Shown here one piece after another: positions 47,001 to 59,735 of a stretch of 64,000 nucleotides of DNA. Both the position numbers and the translations under genes were made by a program. A model generated the notes under the pieces. The model had not been told where the DNA came from, searched no databases, and saw only the letters and a list, made by a program, of their open reading frames with translations. The stretch covers positions 335,181-399,180 of the forward strand of contig VUYV01000158.1 of the NCBI GenBank assembly GCA_008711295.1. The letters are read 5' to 3'. Numbering within the stretch: the stretch's first letter is position 1; the number at the start of each line of letters is the position of its first letter. Source of the DNA: Anarhynchus alexandrinus. Its lineage: Eukaryota > Chordata > Aves > Charadriiformes > Charadriidae.

Positions 47001-48856
47001 AGACATTGTCAAGAAATTGAATGTTGGCTGGAGCATTAGCAAGCCCTGTCACTGCTACGAGGTAGCAAATAAATAATATCTCCTTGATGTGAATAATGCT
47101 TCTGAAAATGCATCGGTTTGCATTGTCACCTTGAATCTTCCTGCTACTGGTTTAACAAGCATTTGTGTACCAGAGTCATCTATGTAAAGGTGTAGGTTAT
47201 GGGTGCAATAAACACACACAGGAAAAAAAGTAATTGTAATATAATCACTAACAAGGAGAAAGTTAAAAAATATACACAACCTCAGGAGTAAAGGATTCCT
47301 ATTCCTTTTTTAAAACATGACTGAACTGAGAGAAGGAAGGATGTGGAGGCCCACGTGGAAGTGCAAATAAAAAGTAACTGGAGGGAATAAACAAGAAATT
47401 CTTGATGACATGGCAGTAGGGAGGGAACACTTCCTTCCTAAGAAGGACCAAAAGGATTGCAATTGGAAAGGATGCGTAAGAGGCAGTGGAAGACAATACG
47501 TACCCTGAAATGAGAAAACAGTCTACTCCAGTGTTGAATGCTTATTCTATAGTATGGTGCTAAGTAACTCTTTAAAATCACTTCCTCTGACAAAGCAAAT
47601 GACCCATTTCTATCTGGCAGAGGATGAAAAATAAAATCCATAATGATAGAAGTGTGTCCTCGGAGTTCTTTGGTTCTTAAGCATATATGGTGCCCTGCCC
47701 TTCAATGTGTAAGTTATGTGCCTGGTGCCAGCTTTTATCTTACTCAGCACGAGCTCTCTTTCTGCAGCTCCAGGGGTAGGAGTGCCCAAATGGAACAATG
47801 CTGAATAGTACTCAACTTTTTAAGACAAGTGCCAAATACACATCTATACTAAGGACTCTATCACAGCCTGACGGGAAGGTTCATTAGTATGTAGGGGAAT
47901 GTACTTACCCCAATCTCGGCATCTTTTTTTTTTTTTTTCTTTCTGTCTAAAGGAACTTAGCGTTACATTTTTCTCATCACTGCAGTAGTATTCTCTGATT
48001 TAATTAGATGATTGCCAACTATTCTAAAGCATTAATGGCTTTCTAACAGCTAGTCTGACAAAATATCTTCCAAGTTGCAAATGTCTGTGATTTGTCCAGG
48101 GTTGAACTTCAATGAAGGTCAAAGCATAGCGACAATTTAGCCCTACATAGTAATAGTTCCCTGGCTGGGGTCCTCCAATGCTGTGATTTGCTGTGACCTT
48201 TCTGCTGTTCCCACCCACCATGTAGAAGTTTTCACTAGCTGGTGCATAGTCACCTTCAGATCCATTTCTGTGAGGTCTCTGACCACTCAGTACAACACCA
48301 GGCAGATGCCTGCTCAGGTTTTGCAGGCAGTATGGTCACGCCAAGCATGCACCACCTAATAAGCCTTTGCTCTCAGCCAGATTCATCGGCCCTGGGGGGC
48401 AGCACCAGAGTGACACAGGGACAGAACAAGATCTCCTGGTGCTGTTCCTCCCTTGTGCCTTTCTCCCCAGGAGAGCAGTGCAGAGAGAGGGAGGTGTTAG
48501 AGATGCAACAGAGGGGGAAAATTCATCCTGTTGGGAGTCTGGCACCCTAAAAAGAAAAAAAAAAAGGCAAAAAATCTCAAAAAGAAAAAAAAATGCAGCA
48601 AAGTGCATGGTAGATTTGCTTGAGATAAGTTTGAATGTTGTAGGTGTAATGCTGTAGGTAACTGTACTGAGTCACACAGCCAGACCTAGAGGCATTTGGG
48701 ACATACATGTGTGCTCAGGTGCAGATCTCTTGCCTCCAGGGGAGGTCTTTGACCTAAAAGTGCCCAGGGAGCCTTGGTATTGCCATGTTAGAAGGCAGCT
48801 GTGCTGGAATCTTCACTGACTAAGGTTTCTAAATGCCGCCTTTTAAGTCTTCTCTT
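44024..48856. other. Unique stretch with unsupported open frames
   Basis: No gene recognised. Frames at 45760-46123, 46187-46469 and 46359-46667 lie on both strands over the same bases, so at most one could be real. None shows a family motif. Also present are a CA run (44612-44623), poly-T (47924-47938) and an A-rich stretch (about 48549-48594). Confidence 0.5.
47924..47938. repeat. Poly-T tract
   Basis: An uninterrupted T run of about 15 bases ending in CT. Confidence 0.8.
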
Positions 48857-49076
48857 TCAAGTCCACTTCGTAAGTATTTCACCAAATGTTTGCTCTAGCT
48901 TTTCAGGAAGCGTGTCAGCCGTGCCTCCTTCCCTTGCCCCTTCCTCAGCTTCCAAGGAATGAAGGTAAAACTCCGTGTAATTCTTAAAAAGCATTGTTGC
49001 AAAGTCATGTGCCTGGATAGATGCAGGGCTTTCATTTAACGCTGGCACAGGTGAAGATCTTGCACCATAATACACA
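48857..49076 (-). other. Weak exon candidate, minus strand
   Basis: After an acceptor-like CTTATTTCAG the minus strand is open for about 70 codons to a stop at 48857, starting VYYGARSSPVPALNESPAS and ending LEQTFGEILTKWT. The composition (acidic, helix-compatible C-terminal half) is more protein-like than other frames in the window. A weak GTGAAA donor at about 48882 would give a 194-nt exon instead. Against it: the pyrimidine tract is poor, no homolog is recognised, and the plus strand has its own good donor-like CGTAAGTATT at 48869-48878. Confidence 0.18.
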
Positions 49077-49189
49077 CTGAAATAAGACCATGTGATTTGT
49101 TTGAACAGTGCGGCGCAACTGCACAGTTCAGATATCAAATACAGTAAATAATGATTAATCCACAAAAGAAAAAAATGCATCAAATACAT

Positions 49190-51873
49190 TTGAATTCTAA
49201 ATTGAAGGGAATTACAGCCTGCTTGCAGATACTTTGCAAGGGAAACATGGGGCTAAATTGTTCCCTAAAATTATTCACTCACCCAAAATCACAGTCAAGA
49301 AAAAGACCTTCCTTGAGAAGAGTAAGTGCAAGAATAGCATTCATCTTAAGGAAGGGCTAAATCACTGAACCTGTAAACCAGATCAGTAGACTTGGGTGAT
49401 GGAAGGCAGCCACTGTTCTTTGGCACTGAAATGCTTCCAGATTGCATCAAATTATCAAAATTCTGCAGAGGGCTGGGAGGATGGCAGTGACCCTCAAGCC
49501 TTTCTACATGCAAAGTTCCAAAGCTTCTGGTATTTCTTACGATCTTTTACTGATTTTCTCTCACCCACCGCACAGGAGAAAAAAAATACAAGATAAAAAG
49601 ATTGTCAAAATAGGTTATTTGCTTTTCCTTTATGATAAATTTAATTTTGTATTCCTCCTTCCCTTCCAGTTTCTATTATCAATATTTACTGCTCATCACT
49701 CATTTTTCATTAAATATCATTTATGCTAAAACTGGGTTAGTGGTAGGAATATCTATGCATGAATATTTTGTCAAATTGGAAATTGCTGACTGCAGCGCTT
49801 CGAGTAAATCAGAGTTCATTACTAAATTAAGCTGCCCTGATTACAGTTTTACTTTGTGCTGGTTTTTGCATCTATACTAGATATGGGGATAGCCTGAGTA
49901 CCACCCATTTATATTTTCACAGTGCAGACAGGGTCTTAGCATGCGTTATGTTCAGTTGATTGAGCATATCCATTTGGGCACATACGTGCATATTGATTGC
50001 AGGTTCCCGAAGTCCATATTTAGTGGTATTTAACCATTATTCTACTCCTCGTTGCAATAACTTATTCTTGTCAGCTTGTATACAATGGGATTTTCAATTC
50101 TGGGCACAACCTGTGCGCATGCTCCCAATACGACACACAGGAGGAATTTCAAGGAAAGGTCTGCAGAAAATGGCTAGCTGAGTGGGAAGCACTGTAAATT
50201 AGTCACAAGTGAATTGGGAGAGATGTGTACAAGAGAGGGAGGAATCTCAGTACCCGAGGCTGTGAGGATGGCTGGCAGGCCAAGGTGAATGTCACATCTC
50301 TGTCTTCACATCTTGTCCTCAAGCATAAGTAACTGCTGGAACTGAGCCTCTAAGTCAGATGAAGTATTTAAATGGCCCATGCTCTGTTGTCAAAACTAGT
50401 TCAGTTTCACACTCCCTCTTCCCTTTTTGCATTTATTTACCTGTACTCCCTGCTCTGATTTGGGTGGCACGCTTCCTGCCCCTCCTCCCAGCTGTGACAT
50501 ACCTAATGCAGGATGTGAAGTGCGTTTGGTACCCTCAGGGCATGTCCACACAAGGGAGAGCTATGGGAGCTGAAATGGCTTTTCAGCTGATCAGTGGTAG
50601 AAACTTAGGTGTCCAGGGACCCAGACCTAAGAGTATTGGAAGCTGGACAGCAGGTTGGTGACAGCTGAAGATGTCAGTGGCATGTCCTTGCCAGACATCA
50701 GGACCTGGATACCAGGTTGTGCTGGCTGTGTACATATAAGGCTGAATGAAGCAAGGCCAAAGCACCAGCATGTGATTGCCCTTCCCATTAGCCTCATCAC
50801 TGGCAAAGCTTTGGCATGGGCCAGCTATCGCTCCCATAGCAGATCAGGGACAGGCATGGGCATGACTGTTCACTAGCACATTCCCAATGGACAGTTGACT
50901 TATAGGTAGGGTCTCAGACCACATTATTTGCTAGTACAGTAGTAGCCACAGGTTCTCTGATACGAAAGGAGGATTTGTTTCTAGACCTCCCAGTCCTTCA
51001 GCCTGATCGCTCAGCCATGCTCTCACACTGTGCAGCAATAGCACAGAGCTGACTGTAATGAGATGACCGTGCAGTGACTTTGATTTTCTCCTGTGAATAC
51101 CTCTTTCTCAATTATTGGCCTGACTGAAGCTTCTAGCAGAGTGGAAACACAGGAGTCACTATGTTGTTTAGCTGAGTCAATAGATAATGGGTTCCCCTGT
51201 TTAGCAATTGTATTATTGAAGAGGCTTTTGGTTATAGATTTTTCTCAGACCTATGATTTCTGTGAAAATATAGTCATGGAGAACAGCTTCTTCAAAAGAA
51301 AGAAAAACTTCTTCAAAAGAAAGTATTTTTCTGCCTTAGACTGTAACAAGCAGGAAGGAACAGGTCAAAAAGGCAAAGTCTACAAAGCTATTGTTTTGCC
51401 TAAATCTACCATTTTCCTCATAGAGTTAAGTAGCTGTGATTTAGCCTTGATCTTCTGTGGCCTTTCAAGGTCTCCTAAGCCTGACCTTTTAACTGTTTTT
51501 TGGACTTGTATTTGAGGAGTACCTACCAAAAAATTCTCAGGGTTTCAATTACCACCAATCTAGCTGCATGATACTGAAAATAAGTTCTAGGAAGTCATCA
51601 TCTTGGTTTTCAGAGAATTAGCTGTTCAGGCTAGATGAAGATGTTAACTTTTGGATTGTACAGATGAAAGCTGCATTTAGCTCTCAACTGTTCTTTAAAA
51701 GTCGACACAATAACTCCCAATGATACAGCAATATGAATTTTTTGTATCACATACACTAAAATATTCAAACTCAAAAGGTACAGGTATACTCCACCATCAC
51801 TTTTGTCTCTCAGCAGGGTTTGCTTTATTTTATTTTCGTTGGGTTGTTACTTGACTTTCCATGCAATTCTCAC
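49190..51873. other. Unique stretch with unsupported open frames
   Basis: No gene recognised. The 140-codon plus frame at 51093-51515 crosses a 16-bp direct duplication (51287-51323) that encodes its repeated SFFKRK/NFFKRK segment. It has no domain I know and is probably chance. The segment 50440-50870 is GC-richer and gives overlapping frames on both strands. Confidence 0.5.
51287..51323. repeat. 16-bp perfect direct duplication, 21-bp period
   Basis: CTTCTTCAAAAGAAAG occurs at 51287-51302 and again at 51308-51323, separated by five A-rich bases. Each copy holds the dyad CTTC...GAAAG. Confidence 0.9.
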
Positions 51874-52014
51874 CCCCCTCTTCATGAACCGAATAGTTCC
51901 ACTGCTGAAGTTTGTTCATACTGAGTGTAATTTTCAGCAGAAGTTTTTCTTGCTCTTTGGAGGTTTGTGTGCTCTCTGAGCCAACTGCTGGGCCAGAAGG
52001 CAGATGCGGAGATG
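51874..52014 (-). other. Weak exon candidate, 141 nt, minus strand
   Basis: On the minus strand a CTGCTTCTCAG acceptor precedes 141 open nucleotides that end at a GTGAGA donor. The length is a multiple of three, so inclusion keeps frame. The translation includes SESTQTSKEQEKLLLKITLS and MNKLQQWNYSVHEEG, which could form an amphipathic helix. The pyrimidine tract before the acceptor is short and I recognise no family. The other minus frame across 52027-52290 is not supported. Confidence 0.2.
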
Positions 52015-54924
52015 CTGAGAAGCAGTCTACATTGCTTCCCATAAGAGCATCCCAGGAGTGTCACGCCAGTCTCCAAAGGTTGCCTGTAGGGCATGACGAG
52101 GCCGCAGTCTTGTGCCATAGCAATAAAATGTTACCCAGCAGCCATCCTGCCAGGCATACCATTTATTAATCTCAGGCTCTATCTCCCAAACTGGAGCCGC
52201 ACTGGAGCTATTTTCAAGCCATGTATGGCCCAGCAATTTCAGCTTGGTGATTCTGAAGTAAGTGAGACACATTGCATAAGCCATGTGCACTAACGTGTGT
52301 GGGAGGAATTGTGAAATGGTGCATACATTAAATTTTGTTGTATTAGGGTGGTGCCTGTGATGAAATCTTGCCTGACGACTTCTAATACTACAGGGTCTGC
52401 TGAATCTAGGTTTTGGATGCTAGATACTGCTTCATGCTGGCAGTTCAAAGAAAAGTTTATCTGTTTTATAACCTTACAGCAGTATTTCTATTTTCTTGCA
52501 TATAGGATGGTTTTCCAGTCAGACAAACTGTTTTTTTTTTTAATCCAAACTCTGATCAAGATTTCAGTGACTAAAATTATGACAAAGCTTCCCAGAAATT
52601 GATATGTCTGTTTAAGATTCAGATTTTGGCCTATAAATAGAATAAAGGACGACATTGAACATAATGAAGAGTGCACATATCATCACATATTTAATATGGT
52701 AATGGTACTGCAAATGGATAATTGAGGATTTGCAACATGAATCATTTAGAAATGTGTTCTCAATTCTATGAATATTCTTGTGGGCTCTTATAAAGTCAGT
52801 GCCAATTAACAGGGGCACCCGGGCTCCAAGAAAAATGTGTTTGTAGGTATCTAGGACAAAAGCATTCTTCAAGTTCAATCTTCCTCCATTAATGACTCCC
52901 TAAATGAGTCCCAGATTAGGAGATAAGCTGCTCCTTGCGGATAGCTACACTAGGAAAGTATCTGCTATGATTTGTAGTAGTAAATCTGACTGACCAGCCG
53001 TGGGAGTCTGATCTCCTTGCTTATTTATTTACGAGCGCTGGACCCTTTAACTCTATATGAAGCTGAGGGAACTCAGCCACGATGAACATCACACTTAAAT
53101 TAATACAGGCGATCTGAGCCTCACATGAGAAAGTTGGGTTTGCGTGCTCAGGCTCAGACTGAAAACACCTGACTCTGTTCAGATCTCTTTCCTCTGTGTA
53201 TGGAGGTATGGGGAAACAAGTGTGTGTGTACTCTGCATAGAAATTTTAGGTTTTCTTTCTTCTCAGAAAATATTTATATGTCTGCCTGGGAGGCTAAGCC
53301 CGAAATTCCTCTATGATTAAATAGTAAGAGCTCCTGTTGGCAAAGTTGTCAGATGTGTGTTAATATATGGTGCTCTGGTGGAGTTACTGAGGCTTTGCTA
53401 CTTACGAAACTGTAAAGGATTTGTTTCTCAGTGGTCAGATGTCATCTTTGATCCAGTAAGATTTAGCTTAAAGACCTTTTCCTCTGTTCTTTGGCAAGCG
53501 ATCAAATCCAGCTTTCCTTCATAGTGTTCTGAGAAGCATATCAAGATTATCAGGATTTCTAGTACCTCACATTTTTTTCACTGTATTTATTGAACCCCAT
53601 AGATTCCAACTTGTTCTGCAAAAATATATGAGCTGGAAACTCATCTTGCAAGTAAGAAAAAGTCAAATTGATTTAAACTAAAGTGCATATGTTTTGGCAA
53701 TTAGGCAGTGTTCCCTGCTAACATGTCCATGGACATTTTCCAAGGCTCTGCTTCTTCATCAAAGGAGCTGAATGTATTAAATGGGATGCGATATGGTTTA
53801 CGGTGCTACTTTGCTCAGATATTTGGAAGGGGACCTCAAAATGCCATGCCTTTTCCTCTCCAATCGTGGCCTTTGATGCGTTCTTGCACTACCCCATAGC
53901 GTGTTTTGGTTTTCTTAAGGCAAAATGGAAAGTGGTGCAGTCTGTGGCCAATGTATTTGACCTTATTAGCTCTACAGTACTTGAGTCTCCTCCTACTCAG
54001 GAACACCCCAGTGAGATTGCCAAATTCCCCTTCTGCTCGCTGCCCTTCTGAAAGGGTTCAAATTCAAGGTCTCCATTTTAGCACATTTTAAGCAGCGGTT
54101 TTATTTCCCAAATGCTTTTTCCCTTGTGGGGGCTTGTCCTTTTACACTCTCATGTTTCACCTTCTGATGTTAGAGGTGTAAACTATATATGGCCTGAATG
54201 TTTTCACTGTCCTTCCATAGGCCAAAATGTGATTGGAATTTATTAAAATGACTTATTCTGTTCTTCCTGGAGGCCTTTAAAAAACCTGGCTAGCAGTCTG
54301 GAAAAGGGATTTGATCCAGAAGGCAGAATGTAAAGGAAACAGAGAAGTCTCTGTGGCTGTATGGAAACACGCTGATTATCTTTATCCCTCTGTCTATTCA
54401 GCAAAATCGTTACATTATATGTAATAGGGTTGGCAACATATTCATTGCTTTTAAAAAGTCCACAGAATCCTCTCTTCTGACCCACAAGTAGAAGGTGGTG
54501 GGTACAACTACAGGAAAGGCGTAGAAACTAGTGTAGAAAGCCAGTGCATTTCCTTGGCTGGCATTATATGTTTCTACCTAATGAATGAACTTAAAATTCT
54601 TAGGAGCTGTAGGAAAGCTTATTTACAGCTCTATTGATTTTTGTTACCATGAGTGCCATTATTGCCCTCCCTAGCCTTAGATGAATGATCAGTAACTTAA
54701 TAAATGAAAGCCCTGTACGTTCATGTTCAGAAAAGGAAGCAAGCTAGTGCAAGATGTATGACCACTGACAATTAAAATAAAGATTTTAAACATTTCTTAT
54801 TAAAAATATATATCCAGTTAGTGAGCCCCAGCTGTTGATGTGGATTCTGTAATTCAGTTAAGCAGCAGACAATAAAAATTGGTGTAAATAAATGAGGCAG
54901 GAGAGATCCGATCATACAAGCCTG
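52015..54924. other. Unique non-coding stretch
   Basis: No gene recognised. A 49-nt segment at about 53602-53650, with a fair pyrimidine tract before CCATAG and a CAAGTAAGA donor, is open in two phases. Such short pairs are expected by chance. Confidence 0.5.
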
Positions 54925-55030
54925 AACTGGGGTGTCAGAGACCCGGGGTCTATTTCCAGCTCTGCTGTCTGTTTGATTTGATGCCAACCTGTTTGAATCT
55001 TTTTCTCTTTGCACTTTTTGTCTGCCATAT
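54925..55030 (+). mobile_element. MIR-like CORE-SINE fragment (ancient)
   Basis: GAGACCCGGGGTCTATTTCC followed by AGCTCTGCTGTCTG resembles the MIR sense sequence CCTGGGTTCGAATCCCGGCT with CTGCCACT behind it. The next bases loosely follow the GTGTGACCTTGGGCAAG and CTCTGTGCCTCAG blocks. Edges are approximate. Confidence 0.5.
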
Positions 55031-56377
55031 ACAAGCCCGTTTGGAGCATAGTTTTCTTATTACGGTTTTGAAAAAGTGATGAAATGGATCCTGGTTTCTG
55101 TCAGCATCAGTAGATATGAAAACAATACAAAATTAAAAACCACACCTATTACTCAGATTTATCTTACAACACTAGATCAGGAGTGAAAGATAGAGTTGTA
55201 CTACAGTTAATAGATACATATTACATATGGCAACCCCTCTAATTAAGGTGGCACAATGTTCTTTAAATGTTTCCATTGAATCACTCATAAAAGGACTTGT
55301 CAGGAAGCTGATTCTCCCATCTGCAAAATGTTTCAGGGCTGCAGTAGTTCTTTCGTTTAGTGTTAGCATTGCACTGTTTTTGCGAAGGCACCCCCCCACA
55401 CCCCCCTCAATGTTATCCAAATGTGTGGATTGCCTTCCATCTGAGATGAGCCAATAGTGCTCTGGTTAGAGACAGGGCTCCTTCTGGACAAGCTAACTTC
55501 CTAAAATGAGATTTTTCTGTTCTTAACCTCTGTTCAAATGAAAATTTTATTTCTAAAACACAGGTTAAAAAAAAAATAAAAATCTGTTTCTGAGAAGGAG
55601 AAGAATGTAGAGAAAAAATAATGAATCATTCTTAACCGTAGAAATAGCACAATCAGAAAATCGTTACTGTAGAGTAGAAAGGAGTTGTTTAATTTTGAGT
55701 ATAAAATACATTTACATGACTATGTTTGATTAATTGCTAAGTTTGCAGATTAGGAAAATGATATCCCATAAGATGTAGGGAATGAGGATAACTTACATTG
55801 TGCCAATGTACCTGGAAAATCACCTACAGTCAGCTTAGAGCATTTCTTGTCCTGAATTGGCATATTTCCTCCATGAAGTGACAAGCAAATAATAGTCTTT
55901 AAGATGAACACATAGGAAATGCTTTTATCTCTCTCTTTTCTCATTCCTTCTGTGGAATACTTTATTCCAAAGTCTTACAATGGACCTTGCACGTTTTGGG
56001 GCTAACTTTGGCTGTGGAGCACAGAACCTGTTACATTTCTCCACTCAGTCACTTGAACCTGTGGAAGTGCAGTCACAGATTCTTCTTTCCAGACAACACA
56101 GCATATTTCACTCCAGGTGCCTCCAGCTGGTCGCGAAATCCTAAAAGGAGATGGAGATTTTTTAATGCTATGCTTTCCAAAATGATTTTTAAGTTTGTGC
56201 ATCCACATATGACAAAGACTAATAGAAGTAAGCACCCAAAAATACTTAGTGTTTCTTTCAGAAACATGCACGGGATAGATTTCTTAGATTCACAGTTGGA
56301 TTTGGCAACTTTCCAGTTTTTAATTCATTTCAGTTAATGAAGCCCTTTTTCTCCTCCATAAAAGTGTAGTATTTATC
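55031..56377. other. Unique non-coding stretch
   Basis: No gene recognised. A C-rich run CACCCCCCCACACCCCCC lies at about 55389-55406. Frames at 55172-55457 and 55987-56337 overlap on opposite strands. Confidence 0.5.
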
Positions 56378-56475
56378 CTTACATTTTTCTGTATGAGAAG
56401 CCAGAGCCACGAGAGCAGTCTTGCCCGTGATGACACAGCAAATGTAAATCTGAGGCTCTACCCCACGCCTGCCTC
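56378..56475 (-). mobile_element. MIR-like CORE-SINE fragment (ancient)
   Basis: The plus strand follows antisense MIR order: TACATTTTTCTGTATGAGAA, GCCAGAGCCACGAGAGCAG, TCTTGCCCGTGATGACACAG and CAAATGTAAATCTGAGGCTC, mirroring the MIR blocks TTTTACAGATGAGGAAACTG, GGCACAGAGAGGTTAAG, CTTGCCCAAGGTCACACAGC and GTGGCAGAG. It underlies the C-terminal part of the 154-codon minus frame at 56330-56794, which argues against that frame being a gene. Confidence 0.55.
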
Positions 56476-59400
56476 CCTTCCGTGGATGGTTGTAACTATT
56501 AAAATATGGGTTAACTAATGTTGCTGAAACAGCAGTGTTATCCATGACTAAGTAGCAGAGTAGGAGGGTGGAAAATGAAGGTCCAGCATAACCGTGCAAT
56601 GAAAGGCAGTAAGTCCCCACGCAGATGATGTGTTTTTTTAAATCTGAGTTGTAGGCAGGTCTTCTGTCAGTGAAGCACATGCTCAGGGTTATATGTGGTG
56701 CAGTACGATCAGGAGCTCGTGAACAGTCACGCTCAGAAATGCCTGTTGGCTTCTTCCAAAAAGTGCAGTGTTCTGAATAATCCCAGCACACCAAGTACCA
56801 TCAAGATACAACGCAAAATTGGGTCAGTTTAGGGCACAAGTACACAGCGTCAAAAATGCTCTGTAAATAGGCAATACTTGATCACAAAATGGTGTCAGCA
56901 ATTAAGATGGACTTTTGTCCTCTTTTCTTCCTTCCAAGCTGATTGAAAGGGAAAAGATGAAAAACAGTTTGAAAGGCTGGGAATCCAGCATTAAACTCTC
57001 AGGCTGCCTGGTGTTACCACTTTGAGGCCAGCTTTACTCAGGTAAAACTTTTGAATGCAAGTTGACAAAAGAGCTCGGGGGGGAAAAAAAAAAAGCTAAG
57101 TCAGGAAAAAGCATAGGAAGATCAATGCTTTAGTTCTCCAAAAGGCTTCATTTAGGATTTTGCTGAAGTGGAGAAGACTTTGTTTTGGTCTGTCCCTTGC
57201 ATGTTGTAATTTAAGTATTGCTTGTAAATGTTCTTTGCCACCAGTTCGGAGCTCTAGGAAATACGTCCGACACTAGGTTATTGCTGTCTAGGCTATTTTA
57301 CTAAAAGATCATGCAAAAAAATTTGCACTGGGTGCTAAGATGTGATAAAACCAATTCCCAGTTATGGATAACAAATAGTACAGGAGGATGCTTATAGCAC
57401 TTTTTTATAGAAACCATTAAATCAGATATTTACTCAGTTTCTCAGTGGAGGCTATTCAGAATTGTATTGACTTATAAATGGATTATGCAATAAAGTATGG
57501 GTTAGTATAAAAATGACAAAACGGTAGATTGAACTGAGACAAAACTATACCTTTGTTCTTTTGGGAGCAATAGGGTTTTGGGGCTTTGAGGTCTTTTGTG
57601 TCCGTTCTTCTTGGAATTTCAAAAGATTTAGGGTGGGTCTGAGAAAATTGTAACATTGTTACAGGGAACTGAGCAAAAAAAAACCCAAAAACTTTGGTAC
57701 ATATGTCAATGAATGCCTTGAATGGTCTCTGTAATTAGCTTTTGCTAGCTGAGGGCAATCACTTGCCCGGTTATTGACTTCCAAGCTCTCTGGAGAAAGG
57801 CTGTGCCCAAAGCACTGTTGTTGAAGTAGGAGACACTCTGGGAACTTGTGGACCGCCTGGGAACCTGCTCTGACCTGCTTCTTCTTAACATCACTGACTG
57901 CCTCTTCCTTCCTCCTCTTGGCTCCTTATCTTGCCTCCTGCAGGCCTTAAGATAGATCCCGTTGCTGCCTGCCCATGCTTATCCTGACTCTGCTCCTGTT
58001 CTGGGATCTTCTTTCCCATTTGAACTTCTGTGAAGAGCAGGTTTTGGCCTGATTCCTGACTGTGTTCCTCAAGTTGGTTTGCATATTGTGCTTACGGACA
58101 CCAACATCCTCTGTTTCTCATTGGGACAGTCACTCTTTTTCCCCTGATCCACTCAAAGCTTACTTCTGCATTTTTTTCCCCACTTGTTCATCTGCAGCTG
58201 GGACGGTATCCCCAACCTTATACTTCAGCAGGTGTCAAGCCAGGCAGGCTGTGGGTTTCTCCACTCCCGAAGTAGGCAAAGTCCCAAGGAAACACGCATG
58301 CTTTTGTTCCGGTAAAGTAACCTGCATGCTTTTTAGGGCTTACAGAATGTGAATGTGAAACCTAAAAGGCTGCCAAAGATGCTAGGGAAGGTTGGGTCTG
58401 TTAATGTAATGTAAATCTACTTTTAAAAATGAGTGATGAACAGAAGCAAAACTGGAAATCACAAAAGTGGTGTGAGAAAAAGTGTATTTTTCCCCTGTGC
58501 GTTAGAGGGAGCCTTGTAGGCACTCAGGAGAATCTGCCTAATGATACTGGCTTTTTCCTCTAAGTAGAAAACTTTACAAGATAGTATTTTTAAAAAAAAA
58601 AATCAATGTTATTCTAACATCATTTACCAGCAGCACAGTCTGTTCTGCACTTTGTGCATTGGATTCGGGTCCCACTGAATGTTACAAAAACATACCTGCG
58701 GGAAGTGTCTGGACTCTGCTTGTGACAGACTTTTTTCTTACTCACTTTAGAAGCCCAAGAAACATGTTTAATTTGAACAGGTTGATGATGATAAGAGTTA
58801 ACTGGCCAAACACTTGTAATGGAGACTTGTCCCCAGGTGACCACTTAACAGCCTCACAATGCCCTCGTGTTACACAAACTGGTAACTATCCTCCAGTAAT
58901 TCCTCGTGGCTGTATTCTCCTTTCCTGGCTTGTCATGAAGGGACACCCCTTTTGCCAGCGGCGAGTATGCTGCAGCATCAGCGCCTGCCTGCTCTTCCTC
59001 CTGCCTCTGTCCCCCGGTTCCTGCTGCAGCTCTTGCCTGTGAGGTGACCTGGACCATAGACTTCATTTTTGTTACCTGCGCCCTGATGCCCTTTGCTGGG
59101 CGGCTGACCACAGCAGCAACAGGGAGGGTGTGGGGAAGTGAACGGCACATCCCGCCCCTGAGAGATGCTAAAGAGGAAAATCCACGTTCACCAGCAAAAG
59201 CAATAGTGCTGCCAAATAGCTGGCTGCAGTTTATGAATACTAGGGCAGCAAGTCTTGTTCTGTGTGAGAAGGTAAGATTAAGCTCTAATTAAATAACTGC
59301 AGGGGAATCGTTGCAGTAGTCGATATGCAACACCCATGAGAGGAAAAATCAAGTTAGGATGGAAAGGTTTTATTGAGGCAACTGAGACCATATCTGACAC

Positions 59401-59611
59401 GCTACTTAGACTGATCCTGCTATGCAGGAGCCAGAGAAATTAGTTTTAACATGAGAAGCGTTGTGGGATAGGGTGCAGGCTGAAACTTGTGCCTCTTCTT
59501 TTCTGGTAGATCGCCCTATTTAAAATGCCATAGTAGTTGAAATTACAACCAAATGAGTCCTTATCATGGACAAACTAAATATTCAGGGACACGCAGACTG
59601 TGATTCAATAG
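56476..59611. other. Unique stretch with a pyrimidine-rich and a GC-rich patch
   Basis: No gene recognised. About 57880-58080 is pyrimidine-rich with recurrent CTGACT/CTCTGCTCCTG words and may be old repeat sequence. It contains a strong acceptor-like tract ending CTCCTGCAG at about 57943, but all frames behind it close quickly. About 58930-59160 is GC-richer with eight CpGs; see findings. The 127-codon plus frame at 58659-59042 has no known domain. Confidence 0.5.
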
Positions 59612-59735
59612 AGTGGTGCGTAGGACATTGAGCTGGGAGGTGGACACATGTGTTTGAGGTTTTGCTCCAGGAAACATTTGTACCCTTGACTTGATATATA
59701 ACTAAATCTTTGGATCTTATATTTTACAAGGAAGA
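59612..59735 (+). mobile_element. Possible MIR-like fragment (ancient)
   Basis: The order GACATTGAGCTGGGAGGTGG, GTTTGAGGTTTTGCTCC, ACTTGATATATAACTAAATC, ATTTTACAAGGA loosely follows sense MIR (GGTTCGAATCCCGGCTC, CAAGTCACTTAACCTC, CTGTAAAATGGGG). The resemblance is weaker than at 54925 or 56378. Confidence 0.3.

Noticed and set aside
51093..51515. 140-codon plus-strand open frame
   Set aside because: No family motif. It includes a slippage-derived 16-bp duplication, and its length is within what AT-rich random sequence of 64 kb can give.
56330..56794. 154-codon minus-strand open frame, the longest in the window
   Set aside because: Its C-terminal part is translated from an antisense MIR-like fragment (56378-56475), and the rest has no domain, signal or splice support.
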